A stretch of 21,278 bases of DNA from Candidatus Zhuqueibacterota bacterium (GCA_011775825.1 JAABYK010000224.1:6408-27685); one strand, 5' to 3'. Shown: positions 14,192 to 21,278, counted from the first letter of the stretch. Numbers and translations: made by a program. The notes: generated by a model not told the origin, from the sequence alone.

Positions 14192-16954
14192 ATGTTTATG
14201 CATAGGTTTAAGCTTTTGTGTTTCCTGTGTCTGCTGTGCATTCCAACTCTGGTGTTCGCAAAAAGTGGGATAGATCCGGATACGGACGCGGACGTAGACA
14301 TTCCGTACGAAAAGTACGTCCTCGATAATGGCCTGACGTTGATTTTGCATGAAGATCACAAAGCGCCGATTGTGGCCGTCAACGTCTGGTATCATGTTGG
14401 ATCTAAAAACGAAAAGCCTGGCAAGACCGGGTTCGCCCACTTGTTCGAACACCTGATGTTCAACGGGAGCGAGCATTTTAATGACGATTACTTCCAAGCC
14501 CTTGAGAGAGTGGGTGCCACAGATCTGAACGGCACCACGAACAAAGACCGAACCAATTACTTCCAGAATGTGCCGACCTCGGCATTGGATTTGGCTCTTT
14601 GGATGGAATCGGACCGCATGGGACATTTGCTTGGCGTCGTCGATCAGGCCAGGTTGGATGAACAGCGCGGCGTGGTGCAGAACGAAAAACGTCAGGGTGA
14701 GAATCAGCCGTATGGAAGAAAGGTCTGGCATGCCATCGCGAAAGCAACCTATCCGTCCCACCATCCCTATTCCTGGGAAACCATCGGCTCAATGGAAGAT
14801 TTGGACGCGGCAACTTTGGACGATGTACATGAGTGGTTCAAAGAATACTATGGTGCTGCAAACGCCGTGTTGGTCATCGCAGGTGATGTGGATATGGAAA
14901 CGGTCAAAGCGAAGGTTGAGAAGTATTTTGGTGGTATTGCATCCGGGCCGCCGGTCAGCCACCACGATGTCTGGATTCATGAGCGTAGTGGCAAGCAGCG
15001 TCAAGTCATGCAAGATCGCGTGCCACAAGCGCGAATCTACAAAGTGTGGAATATTCCGCAGTGGGGCTCGGAGGAGGCGGATTATTTGGACCTGGTCAGC
15101 GATGTGTTAGCCCAGGGCAAGACCTCTCGCTTGTACAAACGTCTGGTTTATGACGATCAAATCGCTACGGACGTCACGGCGTTTGTTTGGCTGCGCGAAA
15201 TCGGCGGCCAGTTCATTACTTATGCTACGGCCAAACCCGGGGGGGATTTGGCCGAAGTGGAACGAGCCATGGATGAAGAGATTGGCCGGTTTCTTGCGGA
15301 AGGCCCAACCGAAACGGAATTGCAGCGCGTTAAGACGCAGCATCGTTCCCGGTTTGTGCGCGGTATCGAACGCATCGGCGGATTTGGCGGAAAGTCCGAT
15401 ATTCTCGCCAAGAACGAAGTCTACGCAGGCAATCCTGAATCCTACAAAACAAAGTTGGAACGTGTGCGTGAGGCGTCGGCGCAAGATTTGTTGGCTGCCG
15501 CACAGGAATGGTTGTCGGATGGGGAGTTCGCTCTGGAAGTGCACCCGTTCCCCGAATACATGACGATTGAGACAGATGTTGATCGCAGCAAGTTGCCCGA
15601 TACCGGTGAGCCGCCTGAGGCCAAGTTCCCGGATCTGCAGCGTGCGACCCTGTCCAATGGATTGAAGATTGTTTTGGCCGAACGTCATGCCGTGCCCATG
15701 GTCAAATTTAATCTGTTGGTGGATGCTGGTTATGCCGCTGACCAATTTGCCATACCCGGTACGGCGAATTTGGCTATGGACATGATGGACGAAGGAACGA
15801 AAACCATGAACGCCTTAGAAATCAGCGAAAAGCTTTCCATGCTGGGCGCGCGGCTGAATACGGGTTCAAACCTGGACATGTCTTTCGTGAATCTTTCCGC
15901 CCTTAAAAGCAAGCTGGACGAGGCGCTTGACTTATATGCGGAGATCATCACCAGACCCTCGTTTCCCGAGAGCGATTTCGAACGCTTGCAGAAACAGCAA
16001 CTCGCTTCGATTGAGCAGGAAAAAGCCAATCCGATTCAGATGGCTTTGCGCGTCTTCCCCAAACTGCTTTATGGAGAAGACCATGCCTATTCCTTGCCAT
16101 TTACTGGCTCGGGCTATGAGGAAACAGTCTCAAAACTCAGTCGTGATGATTTGGCTGAGTTTCACGAGACCTGGTTTAAGCCAAATAATGCCACAATCGT
16201 CGTGGTGGGCGCAACCACTATGAATGAGATCAAGCCGAAACTGGAGGAACTGTTCAAAGACTGGAAGCAAGGCGATGTACCTGACAAAAACATCAGCAAG
16301 GTTGAACACCGTAACAAGCCTGTGGTGTATCTCATGGATAAGCCGGATGCGGTTCAATCCATCATTCTTGCTGGCCATGTGGCGCCATCGAAATCTCATC
16401 CGGATGACATTGCCATGCAAACCATGAACGACATCCTCGGCGGTACGTTCACATCTCGAATCAATATGAACCTGCGTGAAGACAAGCATTGGTCATACGG
16501 TTCCGGTAGCGTCTTGTTTGGCGCGCGTGGACAAAGGCCGTTTATCGCTTATGGCATCGTGCAAACCGACAAAACCAAGGAATCGATGGTTGAGCTTTCG
16601 AAGGAGCTTAAAGCGATCCAAAGTCAGGAACCGCCAACCGAAGAGGAATTAACCAAGATTCAGAAGAATCGAACTTTGAGGCTTCCGGGTTCATGGGAGA
16701 CGATTTCCGAGGTCGGGGGTTCCATCAATGAAATCGTGCGCTATGATTTACCCGATGATTATTTTGACACGTATCCTGAGAAGATCAAATCGCTTGCCGT
16801 ATCGGATGTTGCCGAAGCGGGGGACACCGTGATTCGTCCGGACAATCTCATCTGGGTGGTCGTCGGCGACCGTGACAAGATTGAAGATGGGATTCGCCAA
16901 TTGGGCTACGGCGAAATCCAACTCATCGATTCCGATGGCAATGTGATCGAATAA
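14192..16954 (+). CDS. Secreted M16 zinc metallopeptidase with tandem halves
   Basis: This 920-residue protein starts with a signal peptide (HRFKLLCFLCLLCIPTLVFA, likely cut after Ala23), so it works in the periplasm or outside. The first half (about 40-470) carries the inverted zinc motif His83-Leu-Phe-Glu86-His87 and the third ligand Glu165 (QNEKRQ), the active M16 site. The second half (from about 485, RATLSNGLKIVLAERHAVPMVKFNLLVDAGYA) repeats the fold but has lost the motif (LAMDMMDEGT in its place), as is normal for the inactive half of the clamshell. Peptides up to small unfolded proteins are the usual substrates. AAGGAGG precedes the ATG; a second in-frame ATG at 14198 is possible. It stands alone and ends at a strong terminator. 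Confidence 0.95.
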   Translation: MFMHRFKLLCFLCLLCIPTLVFAKSGIDPDTDADVDIPYEKYVLDNGLTLILHEDHKAPIVAVNVWYHVGSKNEKPGKTGFAHLFEHLMFNGSEHFNDDYFQALERVGATDLNGTTNKDRTNYFQNVPTSALDLALWMESDRMGHLLGVVDQARLDEQRGVVQNEKRQGENQPYGRKVWHAIAKATYPSHHPYSWETIGSMEDLDAATLDDVHEWFKEYYGAANAVLVIAGDVDMETVKAKVEKYFGGIASGPPVSHHDVWIHERSGKQRQVMQDRVPQARIYKVWNIPQWGSEEADYLDLVSDVLAQGKTSRLYKRLVYDDQIATDVTAFVWLREIGGQFITYATAKPGGDLAEVERAMDEEIGRFLAEGPTETELQRVKTQHRSRFVRGIERIGGFGGKSDILAKNEVYAGNPESYKTKLERVREASAQDLLAAAQEWLSDGEFALEVHPFPEYMTIETDVDRSKLPDTGEPPEAKFPDLQRATLSNGLKIVLAERHAVPMVKFNLLVDAGYAADQFAIPGTANLAMDMMDEGTKTMNALEISEKLSMLGARLNTGSNLDMSFVNLSALKSKLDEALDLYAEIITRPSFPESDFERLQKQQLASIEQEKANPIQMALRVFPKLLYGEDHAYSLPFTGSGYEETVSKLSRDDLAEFHETWFKPNNATIVVVGATTMNEIKPKLEELFKDWKQGDVPDKNISKVEHRNKPVVYLMDKPDAVQSIILAGHVAPSKSHPDDIAMQTMNDILGGTFTSRINMNLREDKHWSYGSGSVLFGARGQRPFIAYGIVQTDKTKESMVELSKELKAIQSQEPPTEEELTKIQKNRTLRLPGSWETISEVGGSINEIVRYDLPDDYFDTYPEKIKSLAVSDVAEAGDTVIRPDNLIWVVVGDRDKIEDGIRQLGYGEIQLIDSDGNVIE

Positions 16955-16977
16955 ACCCAAGGAGCGCTGTGAAATAG

Positions 16978-17010
16978 AAAAGCCCGGTCAATTGTTGGCC
17001 GGGCTTTTTT
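16978..17010 (+). terminator. Strong, probably bidirectional intrinsic terminator
   Basis: AGCCCGG (16981-16987) pairs with CCGGGCT (16999-17005), extended inward by TC/GG pairs and outward by AAA/TTT, followed by six T residues (17005-17010). It sits 24 bases after the peptidase stop. On the - strand the same stem is followed by TTTTCTATTT, so it could also end the toxin-antitoxin transcript that stops at 17033. Confidence 0.9.
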
Positions 17011-17032
17011 AACAAATGAGCTAATCGGATGA

Positions 17033-17348
17033 TTAGGGTTTATCTCGATCCTGCAGTTCTGCTCTGACGGTTTTGGGATCTCGTGCGCAATGGAAAAGAC
17101 CGAAAATGATGACCTCAACCGTTTCTACTTTGTAGTAAATAGCGTATGGAAAACGTCTTAACAAGCGACGTCGGAACTTGCGATATATTTCGGGGTAGAG
17201 TAGTGGATTGCGTTGGACCTCAGTGGCATGAGCATAAAACATCCGAAGTAAATCTTCGCCAAGCCCAGGAGACTTTTCTTCGTACCATCTATAAGGCTGC
17301 AATGGCATCATTTTCAACTTGTGGAAGGAAATGTAGATTATAGGTCAT
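17033..17348 (-). pseudogene. RelE/ParE-type toxin with a one-base frameshift
   Basis: RelE/ParE-fold toxins cleave mRNA or poison gyrase. The natural start is the ATG at 17348-17346, which overlaps the antitoxin stop as ATGA and has CGGAGGA just upstream. From it the frame reads MTYNLHFLPQVENDAIAAL and stops at a TAG (17291-17289). The family sequence continues without a gap in the next frame as YRWYEEKSPGLGEDLLRMFYA to the stop at 17033. Dropping one base around 17292-17297 gives a 104-residue protein with LLYPEIYRKFRRRLLRRFPYAIYYKVE and the C-terminal FGLFHCARDPK, a typical member. A fallback start (TTG 17317 or ATG 17311) would replace the first beta strand and has no ribosome site. The rest is undamaged, so the break is recent, or an assembly error, or bypassed by frameshifting. 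Confidence 0.85.
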
Positions 17349-17566
17349 TTCCTCCGATTTATCCTTTCCTGTAGCTCCTCCAGCGATAGGAGATCCCCTG
17401 GACTGGTATCATAGCTCTGAAGCCTGGTCTCCAGTTCGTCCTTATGAGCTTGGGGTACAGGAATATTCGCCTCTTCAGACGCAATGGTATCCCACAGCTC
17501 TTCAAGAAATAGAATCTTTTCAGATGTACTCATTTGAGCAATTTCTGGAACATCTTTAACTCGCAT
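17345..17566 (-). CDS. Unstab_antitox-type addiction-module antitoxin
   Basis: This 73-residue antitoxin belongs to the same small helical addiction-module family as the lone one at 12258-12485. Its core is VPEIAQMSTSEKILFLEELWDTIASEE, followed by the typical VPQAHKDELETRLQSYDTSPGDLLSLEELQERI, in which the SYDTSPGD stretch precedes the toxin-binding tail. GTGGAG eight bases upstream supports the ATG at 17566; the longer frame from TTG 17608 has no such site. It overlaps the toxin start by ATGA, and looks intact although the toxin frame is broken. Confidence 0.88.
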   Translation of the reverse strand: MRVKDVPEIAQMSTSEKILFLEELWDTIASEEANIPVPQAHKDELETRLQSYDTSPGDLLSLEELQERINRRK

Positions 17567-17715
17567 ACTCAATACTCCACTTGTGGAACCAAAACTTAAT
17601 CTCTTCAACAGAATTTAATCTATAATATCCAATTATGCAATTAATATCTCAGATAGGATCGCGAAAAGCTACAGGAGGTGAATCCTCTAATTCCGGCCTC
17701 TCAGGAGTGATTTGC

Positions 17716-18168
17716 TTAAGCCTCGGGGCTCCCTGAAGCCAACTTCTGTGCCTCGGTTTTGACCATAGTCACCAGCGCCGTTAAGCCCTGGCCTTTACCC
17801 ATGGAGATGTTCCTGCCAAATAACTTGTACACGATTTCGGGGGATACTTTTGCAATTTCTTCCGGCGGCAGTCCCGAAAGCGTCTGATCAAGCACGGCTG
17901 CTAAGGCTTTTGCTGAGATGCCGGAGGGATTCTCCACGGCAAAATGTAATTTGACTTTCTTGTCTGGAAGTGGCTCCAACCAAACGTACGCCTCCGACTC
18001 GCAAAATGGCACTTGCCTGTCTTTAGGAAAGGGCCGTGTGGAGATGCGTTCCGGCACTTCCTGAAATCGATCGGCATAGTCAATGAGCATGGTCGATCGG
18101 AAATCGGGATCATCGACGGTTTCAAAGTTGCTAATGGTCCCTGCCAATTTTTCCGGTAAATCAGTCAT
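17716..18168 (-). CDS. sufE: SufE-family sulfur-acceptor protein
   Basis: SufE accepts a persulfide sulfur from a cysteine desulfurase and passes it on for Fe-S cluster building. The 150-residue length is normal. Recognisable parts are DPDFRSTMLIDYADRFQEVPER, the acceptor Cys56 in VPFCESEAYVW, and the C-terminal GLPPEEIAKVSPEIVYKLFGRNISMGKGQGLTALVTMVK. The loop after Cys56 reads ESEAYVW, longer than the classic QSQVW of E. coli SufE. No desulfurase or Suf scaffold gene is nearby; the upstream neighbour on the same strand is a rhodanese, so the two may share sulfur transfer. The ATG has no clear Shine-Dalgarno sequence. Confidence 0.92.
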   Translation of the reverse strand: MTDLPEKLAGTISNFETVDDPDFRSTMLIDYADRFQEVPERISTRPFPKDRQVPFCESEAYVWLEPLPDKKVKLHFAVENPSGISAKALAAVLDQTLSGLPPEEIAKVSPEIVYKLFGRNISMGKGQGLTALVTMVKTEAQKLASGSPEA

Positions 18169-18214
18169 GGATTTCGTTAACCTAAATTCGGGGAATAAAA
18201 AATCTATACACCTG

Positions 18215-18270
18215 TTAAGCGCTTAAGCGCAGAGAGTGGTGCGTTTGGCTCAAGCTCACTCTCTGCGCTT
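18215..18270. repeat. Inverted repeat and palindrome between rhodanese and sufE
   Basis: AAGCGCAGAGAGTG (18225-18238) and its exact complement (18257-18270) form a 14-bp stem with an 18-base loop. Directly beside it, TTAAGCGCTTAA (18215-18226) is a perfect 12-base palindrome. On the - strand the stem follows the rhodanese stop by about 15 bases but no T tract comes next, so it is a poor terminator and may instead stabilise the 3' end or be a mobile repeat. Confidence 0.6.
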
Positions 18271-18284
18271 GGTGCGCTGTCGCT

Positions 18285-19148
18285 CTACTTTTCAATCGGG
18301 GCTCGGACCAGGTTCCCCCACTCGGTCCAACTGCCGTCGTAGTTTCTGACCTTATTGAAACCCAACAGATGCGTTAGCACGAACCATGTGTGACTGCTGC
18401 GTTCGCCAATTCGGCAATAGGCAATCACGTCATCGTCTGGTTTTAGCCCCTTCTCTTGCAAATAAATATTCTTCAACTCGTCCGCTGACTTGAACGTTCC
18501 ATTGTCCGGATTGGCCGCCCGCGCCCAGGGAATATTTTCGGCGCCGGGGATGTGGCCGCCGCGCAACGCGCCTTCATTGGGATAACCTTCCATGTGCAAC
18601 CGTTCGCCGGTATACTCTTCGGGGCTTCTGACGTCTACCAGAGGCTGCCCCTTCTTCACGTGCTCCATCACGTTTTCTCGAAATGCGCGTATCTTGCTGT
18701 CGTCGCGTTCGCGGGCTTTGTAGTTCGTCGCTTCGTACTTTGGTACATCTCTCGTCATCTCGCGGCCTTCCTTCTCCCATTTCAGCCGCCCGCCGTCCAT
18801 CACTTTCGCGTTGGTATGGCTAAAGAGTTGAAATACCCAAAAAGCATACGTCGCCCACCAGTTGTTTTTGTCTCCGTAAAACACCACAGTTGTGTCGTTC
18901 GAAACCCCGATGCGGGACATCAGCGCCTCGAACTTTTCCTTCGTTATGTAATCCCGGAGCAATTGGTCGTTTAAGTCCGTGGTCCAATCTACTTGCACAG
19001 CCCCGGGAATATGCCCGGAAGGATAAAGCAGTTGATCCTCATTGGACTCGACGAGACGGACATCGGGATCATTCAGGTGTTCTGCCACCCAATCCGTTGT
19101 GACCAGGACATCGGGATTTGCATAACCCCGCTCTTTTATATCACTCAT
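18285..19148 (-). CDS. Tandem-rhodanese sulfurtransferase (thiosulfate/3-mercaptopyruvate type)
   Basis: This 287-residue enzyme moves sulfane sulfur from thiosulfate or 3-mercaptopyruvate to an acceptor. The N-terminal rhodanese domain (about 12-130: VRLVESNEDQLLYPSGHIPGAVQVDW ... VVFYGDKNNWWATYAFWVF) lacks the catalytic cysteine and has Asp93 there. The C-terminal domain (about 165-287: VDVRSPEEYTGE ... GGHIPGAENIPWARA) carries the active loop Cys245-Arg-Ile-Gly-Glu-Arg. CRIGER resembles bacterial thiosulfate sulfurtransferases more than the CGSG loop of mercaptopyruvate enzymes. GGAGGG a few bases upstream fixes the ATG at 19148. sufE follows 116 bases downstream on the same strand. Confidence 0.95.
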   Translation of the reverse strand: MSDIKERGYANPDVLVTTDWVAEHLNDPDVRLVESNEDQLLYPSGHIPGAVQVDWTTDLNDQLLRDYITKEKFEALMSRIGVSNDTTVVFYGDKNNWWATYAFWVFQLFSHTNAKVMDGGRLKWEKEGREMTRDVPKYEATNYKARERDDSKIRAFRENVMEHVKKGQPLVDVRSPEEYTGERLHMEGYPNEGALRGGHIPGAENIPWARAANPDNGTFKSADELKNIYLQEKGLKPDDDVIAYCRIGERSSHTWFVLTHLLGFNKVRNYDGSWTEWGNLVRAPIEK

Positions 19149-19482
19149 GATGGCCCTCCTTATATCTATTTGAATGTGGATGGATGTTGATGATTTGGTT
19201 TACTTGATCATGATACACTTAAACATCTGCTCTGTTACTAATGTTTCAGCAGATTGAGATTTGTTTTGTCATGGACAACCATTAAGGATTCTCGCGGTCA
19301 CGAAATGCCCAACATTTTAACGGTTGCATTTACGAAAAAGATAATTTATGTTTAAGATAAGGAAAAAGTGGGCAGACTTCAAATAAATCGGCAGTCTGAA
19401 ATAGAGGTATCCTCCTCGCACCGTCTAAAAGAAATTCAGGGTTTTACTGATCGAACAACCGGAAGCTTAGAAACCATTCCCA
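19149..19482. other. Divergent gap between rhodanese and Mut7-C genes
   Basis: This 334-base stretch must hold the promoters of both flanking genes, but no clear consensus is seen. It contains two overlapping inverted repeats: ATCTGCT/AGCAGAT (19225-19231 with 19248-19254) and AAACAT/ATGTTT (19221-19226 with 19241-19246). They cannot both form. For the + strand gene, TTGCAT (19323-19328) and TATGTT (19346-19351), 17 bases apart, form a poor candidate promoter. Confidence 0.4.
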
Positions 19483-20256
19483 ATGTATGAGAAAACAGCC
19501 CAATTTCGCTTTTATGAGGAACTGAACGATTTTCTTCCTGCTGACAAACGAAAAACATCGTTTGACTATCACTTCAATGGCAATCCGGGAATCAAAGATG
19601 CCATCGAAGCGCTTGGCGTGCCTCACACGGAAGTCGATCTGATTCAGGTGAAAGGAAAATCCGTTGGATTCGATTATCAATTGCAGCACGGAGATCGGGT
19701 CGCCGTCTATCCGGTGTTCGAAAGTCTCGACATTTCGCCATTAATACGTCTGCGAGCGAAACCTTTACGAGAGACCAAATTCATTCTCGATGTGCACCTG
19801 GGTAAACTCGCGAGACGGTTGCGCATGCTCGGATTTGACACGGTTTATCGTAACGATTTTGAGGACGCGGAGATCGTTGAAAAAGCGGTAAACGAGCAGC
19901 GAATCATCTTGACGCGAGATCAGGGCATCTTAAAGAACAAAGCAGTCACACACGGGTATTGGCTGCGGTCCACTGATCCGGACGTACAAGTGCGGGAAGT
20001 CCTGACTCGATTTGATCTGTTTTCACAAGTCAAACCGTTTGCACGCTGCATGGTATGCAATGGCGAGATTGAAGAAACCGACAAGAATTCCATCAAGGAT
20101 CGGATACCAAGCAAGACCGCTTCCTTTTATGACGAGTTTTATATTTGCACGGATTGCAACAAAATATACTGGAAGGGTTCACATCACGACAACATGAATG
20201 ATTATTTGGATCAATTGATTGACAATTACGAACCATCAAAAACGAGGGGTAAGTAA
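19483..20256 (+). CDS. Mut7-C PIN-like RNase-domain protein with N-terminal ubiquitin-fold domain
   Basis: This 257-residue protein joins three modules. Residues 1-85 are a ThiS/MoaD-like ubiquitin-fold domain (AQFRFYEELNDFLPADKR ... GVPHTEVDLIQVKGKSVGFDYQLQHGDRVAVYPVFE). Residues 98-180 are the Mut7-C PIN-like domain with acidic residues Asp103 (FILDVHLGKLARRLRMLGFDT) and Asp146 (IILTRDQGILK). Residues 186-228 are a zinc ribbon with Cys189-X2-Cys192 and Cys222-X2-Cys225. The Mut7-C domain is predicted to be a nuclease from its family; substrates are unknown. The start at 19483 has only a weak purine-rich site. The next gene begins one base after its stop, so they form an operon. Confidence 0.93.
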   Translation: MYEKTAQFRFYEELNDFLPADKRKTSFDYHFNGNPGIKDAIEALGVPHTEVDLIQVKGKSVGFDYQLQHGDRVAVYPVFESLDISPLIRLRAKPLRETKFILDVHLGKLARRLRMLGFDTVYRNDFEDAEIVEKAVNEQRIILTRDQGILKNKAVTHGYWLRSTDPDVQVREVLTRFDLFSQVKPFARCMVCNGEIEETDKNSIKDRIPSKTASFYDEFYICTDCNKIYWKGSHHDNMNDYLDQLIDNYEPSKTRGK

Positions 20257-20257
20257 A

Positions 20258-20635
20258 ATGGAACAAACAGGACGTTCACCCAAAATCACCCAACTCTCAT
20301 GGGGACACGTTGAAGTAGAAGGAAAAGAGGACCGCTACAAGGACGCAAAACTTTTTCCGGGCGGCTCACGCGAATGGGATTGGCGCGAAACGGGGACGGA
20401 GCACGTGCCCGGTATTCAACCCGCAGATGTCGATGAACTGTTGGAGCACGGTGCAAAAGTTGTCGTGCTTTCGAAAGGCATCTATGAGCGCTTGCAAGTC
20501 CCTCCGGAGACGTTGCAAATGCTAAAGGACAAGGGCATCGACACCCACGTGCTTCAAACGGAGAAAGCGGTTGAGCTTTACAATGAACTCACGGAAAAGG
20601 GACCCGTTGGCGGCCTCTTCCACTCGACCTGTTGA
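20258..20635 (+). CDS. Mth938-domain (DUF498) protein
   Basis: This 125-residue protein fits the Mth938/NDUFAF3-like family (DUF498): ITQLSWGHVEVEGKEDRYKDAKLFPGGSREWDWRETGTEHVPGIQPADVDELLEHGAKVVVLSKGIYERLQVPPETLQMLKDKGIDTHVLQTEKAVELYNEL, with the typical late VGGLFHSTC. Bacterial members are uncharacterised; the mitochondrial relative helps assemble respiratory complex I. GAGGGG at 20244-20249 points to the ATG at 20258. The longer frame from 20219 overlaps the preceding gene and has no support. With one base between stop and start, translation is probably coupled to the Mut7-C gene. Confidence 0.92.
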   Translation: MEQTGRSPKITQLSWGHVEVEGKEDRYKDAKLFPGGSREWDWRETGTEHVPGIQPADVDELLEHGAKVVVLSKGIYERLQVPPETLQMLKDKGIDTHVLQTEKAVELYNELTEKGPVGGLFHSTC

Positions 20636-20657
20636 CCAGGTGTAACATGTAAATTTA

Positions 20658-20778
20658 TAGCCACGGATTGACACAGCGCAACTGAGCGCAACCAAAATAC
20701 ATTAAATTTAGCCACGGATTTACACTGAAGCACACGAATAGATGTGGTTAGAGAATCATCAGCGTAAATTCGTGGCTA
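20658..20778. repeat. Three-copy repeat with an inverted pair after the Mth938 gene
   Basis: TAGCCACGGATT occurs at 20658-20669 and again at 20709-20720. The second copy extends to 20728 and matches the complement of 20759-20778 at 18 of 20 positions, so 20709-20778 folds into a long hairpin with a 30-base loop. The motif resembles dispersed 'gccacgaatt'-type intergenic repeats recalled from other bacterial genomes. There is no gene in this 194-base gap, and the hairpin may also serve as an operon end. Confidence 0.6.
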
Positions 20779-20829
20779 AAAACTTTGCTGAGAATAAACT
20801 TACTTAATTAACCAAAAAGGAGGGAATCG

Positions 20830-21278
20830 ATGAAATACCTGAGCTTGTGTCTTTTGCTACTCACTCTTGGCTGTGCTGCGAAAGGTACAGACATTCAAGG
20901 TGAAGAGATCGATTACACTGCGAACGACACTGTATTAAAAGGCTATCTTGCCTATGACAAAAACCAAGAGGGCAAACGCCCGGGAGTTTTGGTTGTGCAC
21001 GAATGGTGGGGACACAACCAATACGCTCGCAAGCGTGCACGCAAGCTGGCTGAACTTGGCTACACAGCGTTTGCCTTGGACATGTACGGTGAAGGCAAAC
21101 AAGCTGATCACCCCGAGGATGCCTCTAAGTTTTCGAGACAAGTCATGAACAACCTGGAAACCGCGAAAGCCAGGTTTACGGCCGCCTTGGATTTACTGAG
21201 CAAGCATGAGACCACCGATGCCGAGCACATGGCCGCAATCGGCTACTGTTTTGGTGGTGGCGTCGTGCTGCACATGGC
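20830..21278 (+). CDS. Dienelactone-hydrolase-family lipoprotein (3' end outside window)
   Basis: This open frame runs off the right edge after 149 codons. The start MKYLSLCLLLLTLGC is a lipoprotein signal with the lipid-carrying Cys15, so the protein is probably membrane-anchored and exported. The alpha/beta-hydrolase core follows: RPGVLVVHEWWGHNQYARKRARKLAELGYTAFALDMYGEGKQADHPEDA, and the nucleophile elbow GYCFGGG with Cys140, typical of the dienelactone hydrolase family. The Asp and His of the triad lie beyond the window. AAAGGAGGG at 20817-20823 sets the ATG at 20830. Substrate cannot be inferred; secreted members are common hydrolases of unknown target. Confidence 0.92.
   Translation, partial: MKYLSLCLLLLTLGCAAKGTDIQGEEIDYTANDTVLKGYLAYDKNQEGKRPGVLVVHEWWGHNQYARKRARKLAELGYTAFALDMYGEGKQADHPEDASKFSRQVMNNLETAKARFTAALDLLSKHETTDAEHMAAIGYCFGGGVVLHM

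Noticed and set aside
14478..15745. Long antisense and alternate-frame open stretches within the M16 gene
   Set aside because: They are shadows of a well-supported 920-residue peptidase and encode low-complexity basic peptides.
17033..17317. A 94-residue toxin starting at TTG 17317
   Set aside because: The residues before YRWYEEK do not fit the family, while the ATGA-coupled start in the other frame supplies the correct N-terminus up to the frameshift.

Overview
The window is a bacterial chromosomal segment of about 21.3 kb. Nearly all of it is explained by ordinary genes, with small AT-rich gaps that carry hairpin-forming repeats. The left third is a conserved housekeeping block on the + strand: ispE, spoVG, tRNA-Gln(UUG), prs, rplY, pth, hppA, then the rpsF-ssb-rpsR-rplI ribosomal operon. 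It is preceded by a bacterial-microcompartment (BMC) shell protein. This gene mix, the tandem-half M16 peptidase, the K+-type membrane pyrophosphatase and the style of the intergenic inverted repeats suggest an uncultured Gram-negative lineage of the FCB type (Calditrichota/KSB1-like). That placement is inference from recall and is not proved by the sequence.

Layout. 1-468: BMC shell protein with a SAP/Rho_N-like tail. 551-8343: isoprenoid, nucleotide, translation and ion-pump genes, mostly close-packed with good Shine-Dalgarno sequences; the exceptions are a tRNA and a repeat-bearing gap between rpsR and rplI. 8344-8912: a gap with a folded repeat, a 63-residue zinc-ribbon protein and a strong terminator directly before ybbR. 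8913-12148: ybbR, rsmE, a HIT hydrolase, a Phd/VapC-type toxin-antitoxin pair and yqeY. 12258-13744 (- strand): a lone Unstab_antitox-type antitoxin and a YjbQ-like protein with a large unknown C-terminal half. 14192-16954: secreted M16 zinc peptidase, closed by a strong, probably bidirectional terminator. 17033-19148 (- strand): a second toxin-antitoxin pair, SufE and a tandem-domain rhodanese. 19483-20635: a Mut7-C/ubiquitin-fold nuclease-like protein and an Mth938-domain protein. 20830-end: a truncated dienelactone-hydrolase-family lipoprotein.

The most notable observation is a shared fate of the toxin-antitoxin loci. The window holds three antitoxin genes that look intact. The VapC-type (PIN) toxin is broken by a 4-bp tandem GATA duplication. 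The RelE/ParE-type toxin is broken by a one-base frameshift. The third antitoxin has no toxin beside it. Both broken toxins still keep the ATGA overlap with their antitoxin, and their remaining codons still read as good family members, so the damage looks recent (or is an assembly error, or phase-variable). Other leads are the altered pore and nucleic-acid-binding-like tail of the BMC protein, the YjbQ fusion, the rhodanese-SufE sulfur pair, the two-gene Mut7-C/Mth938 unit, and three families of inverted-repeat elements.
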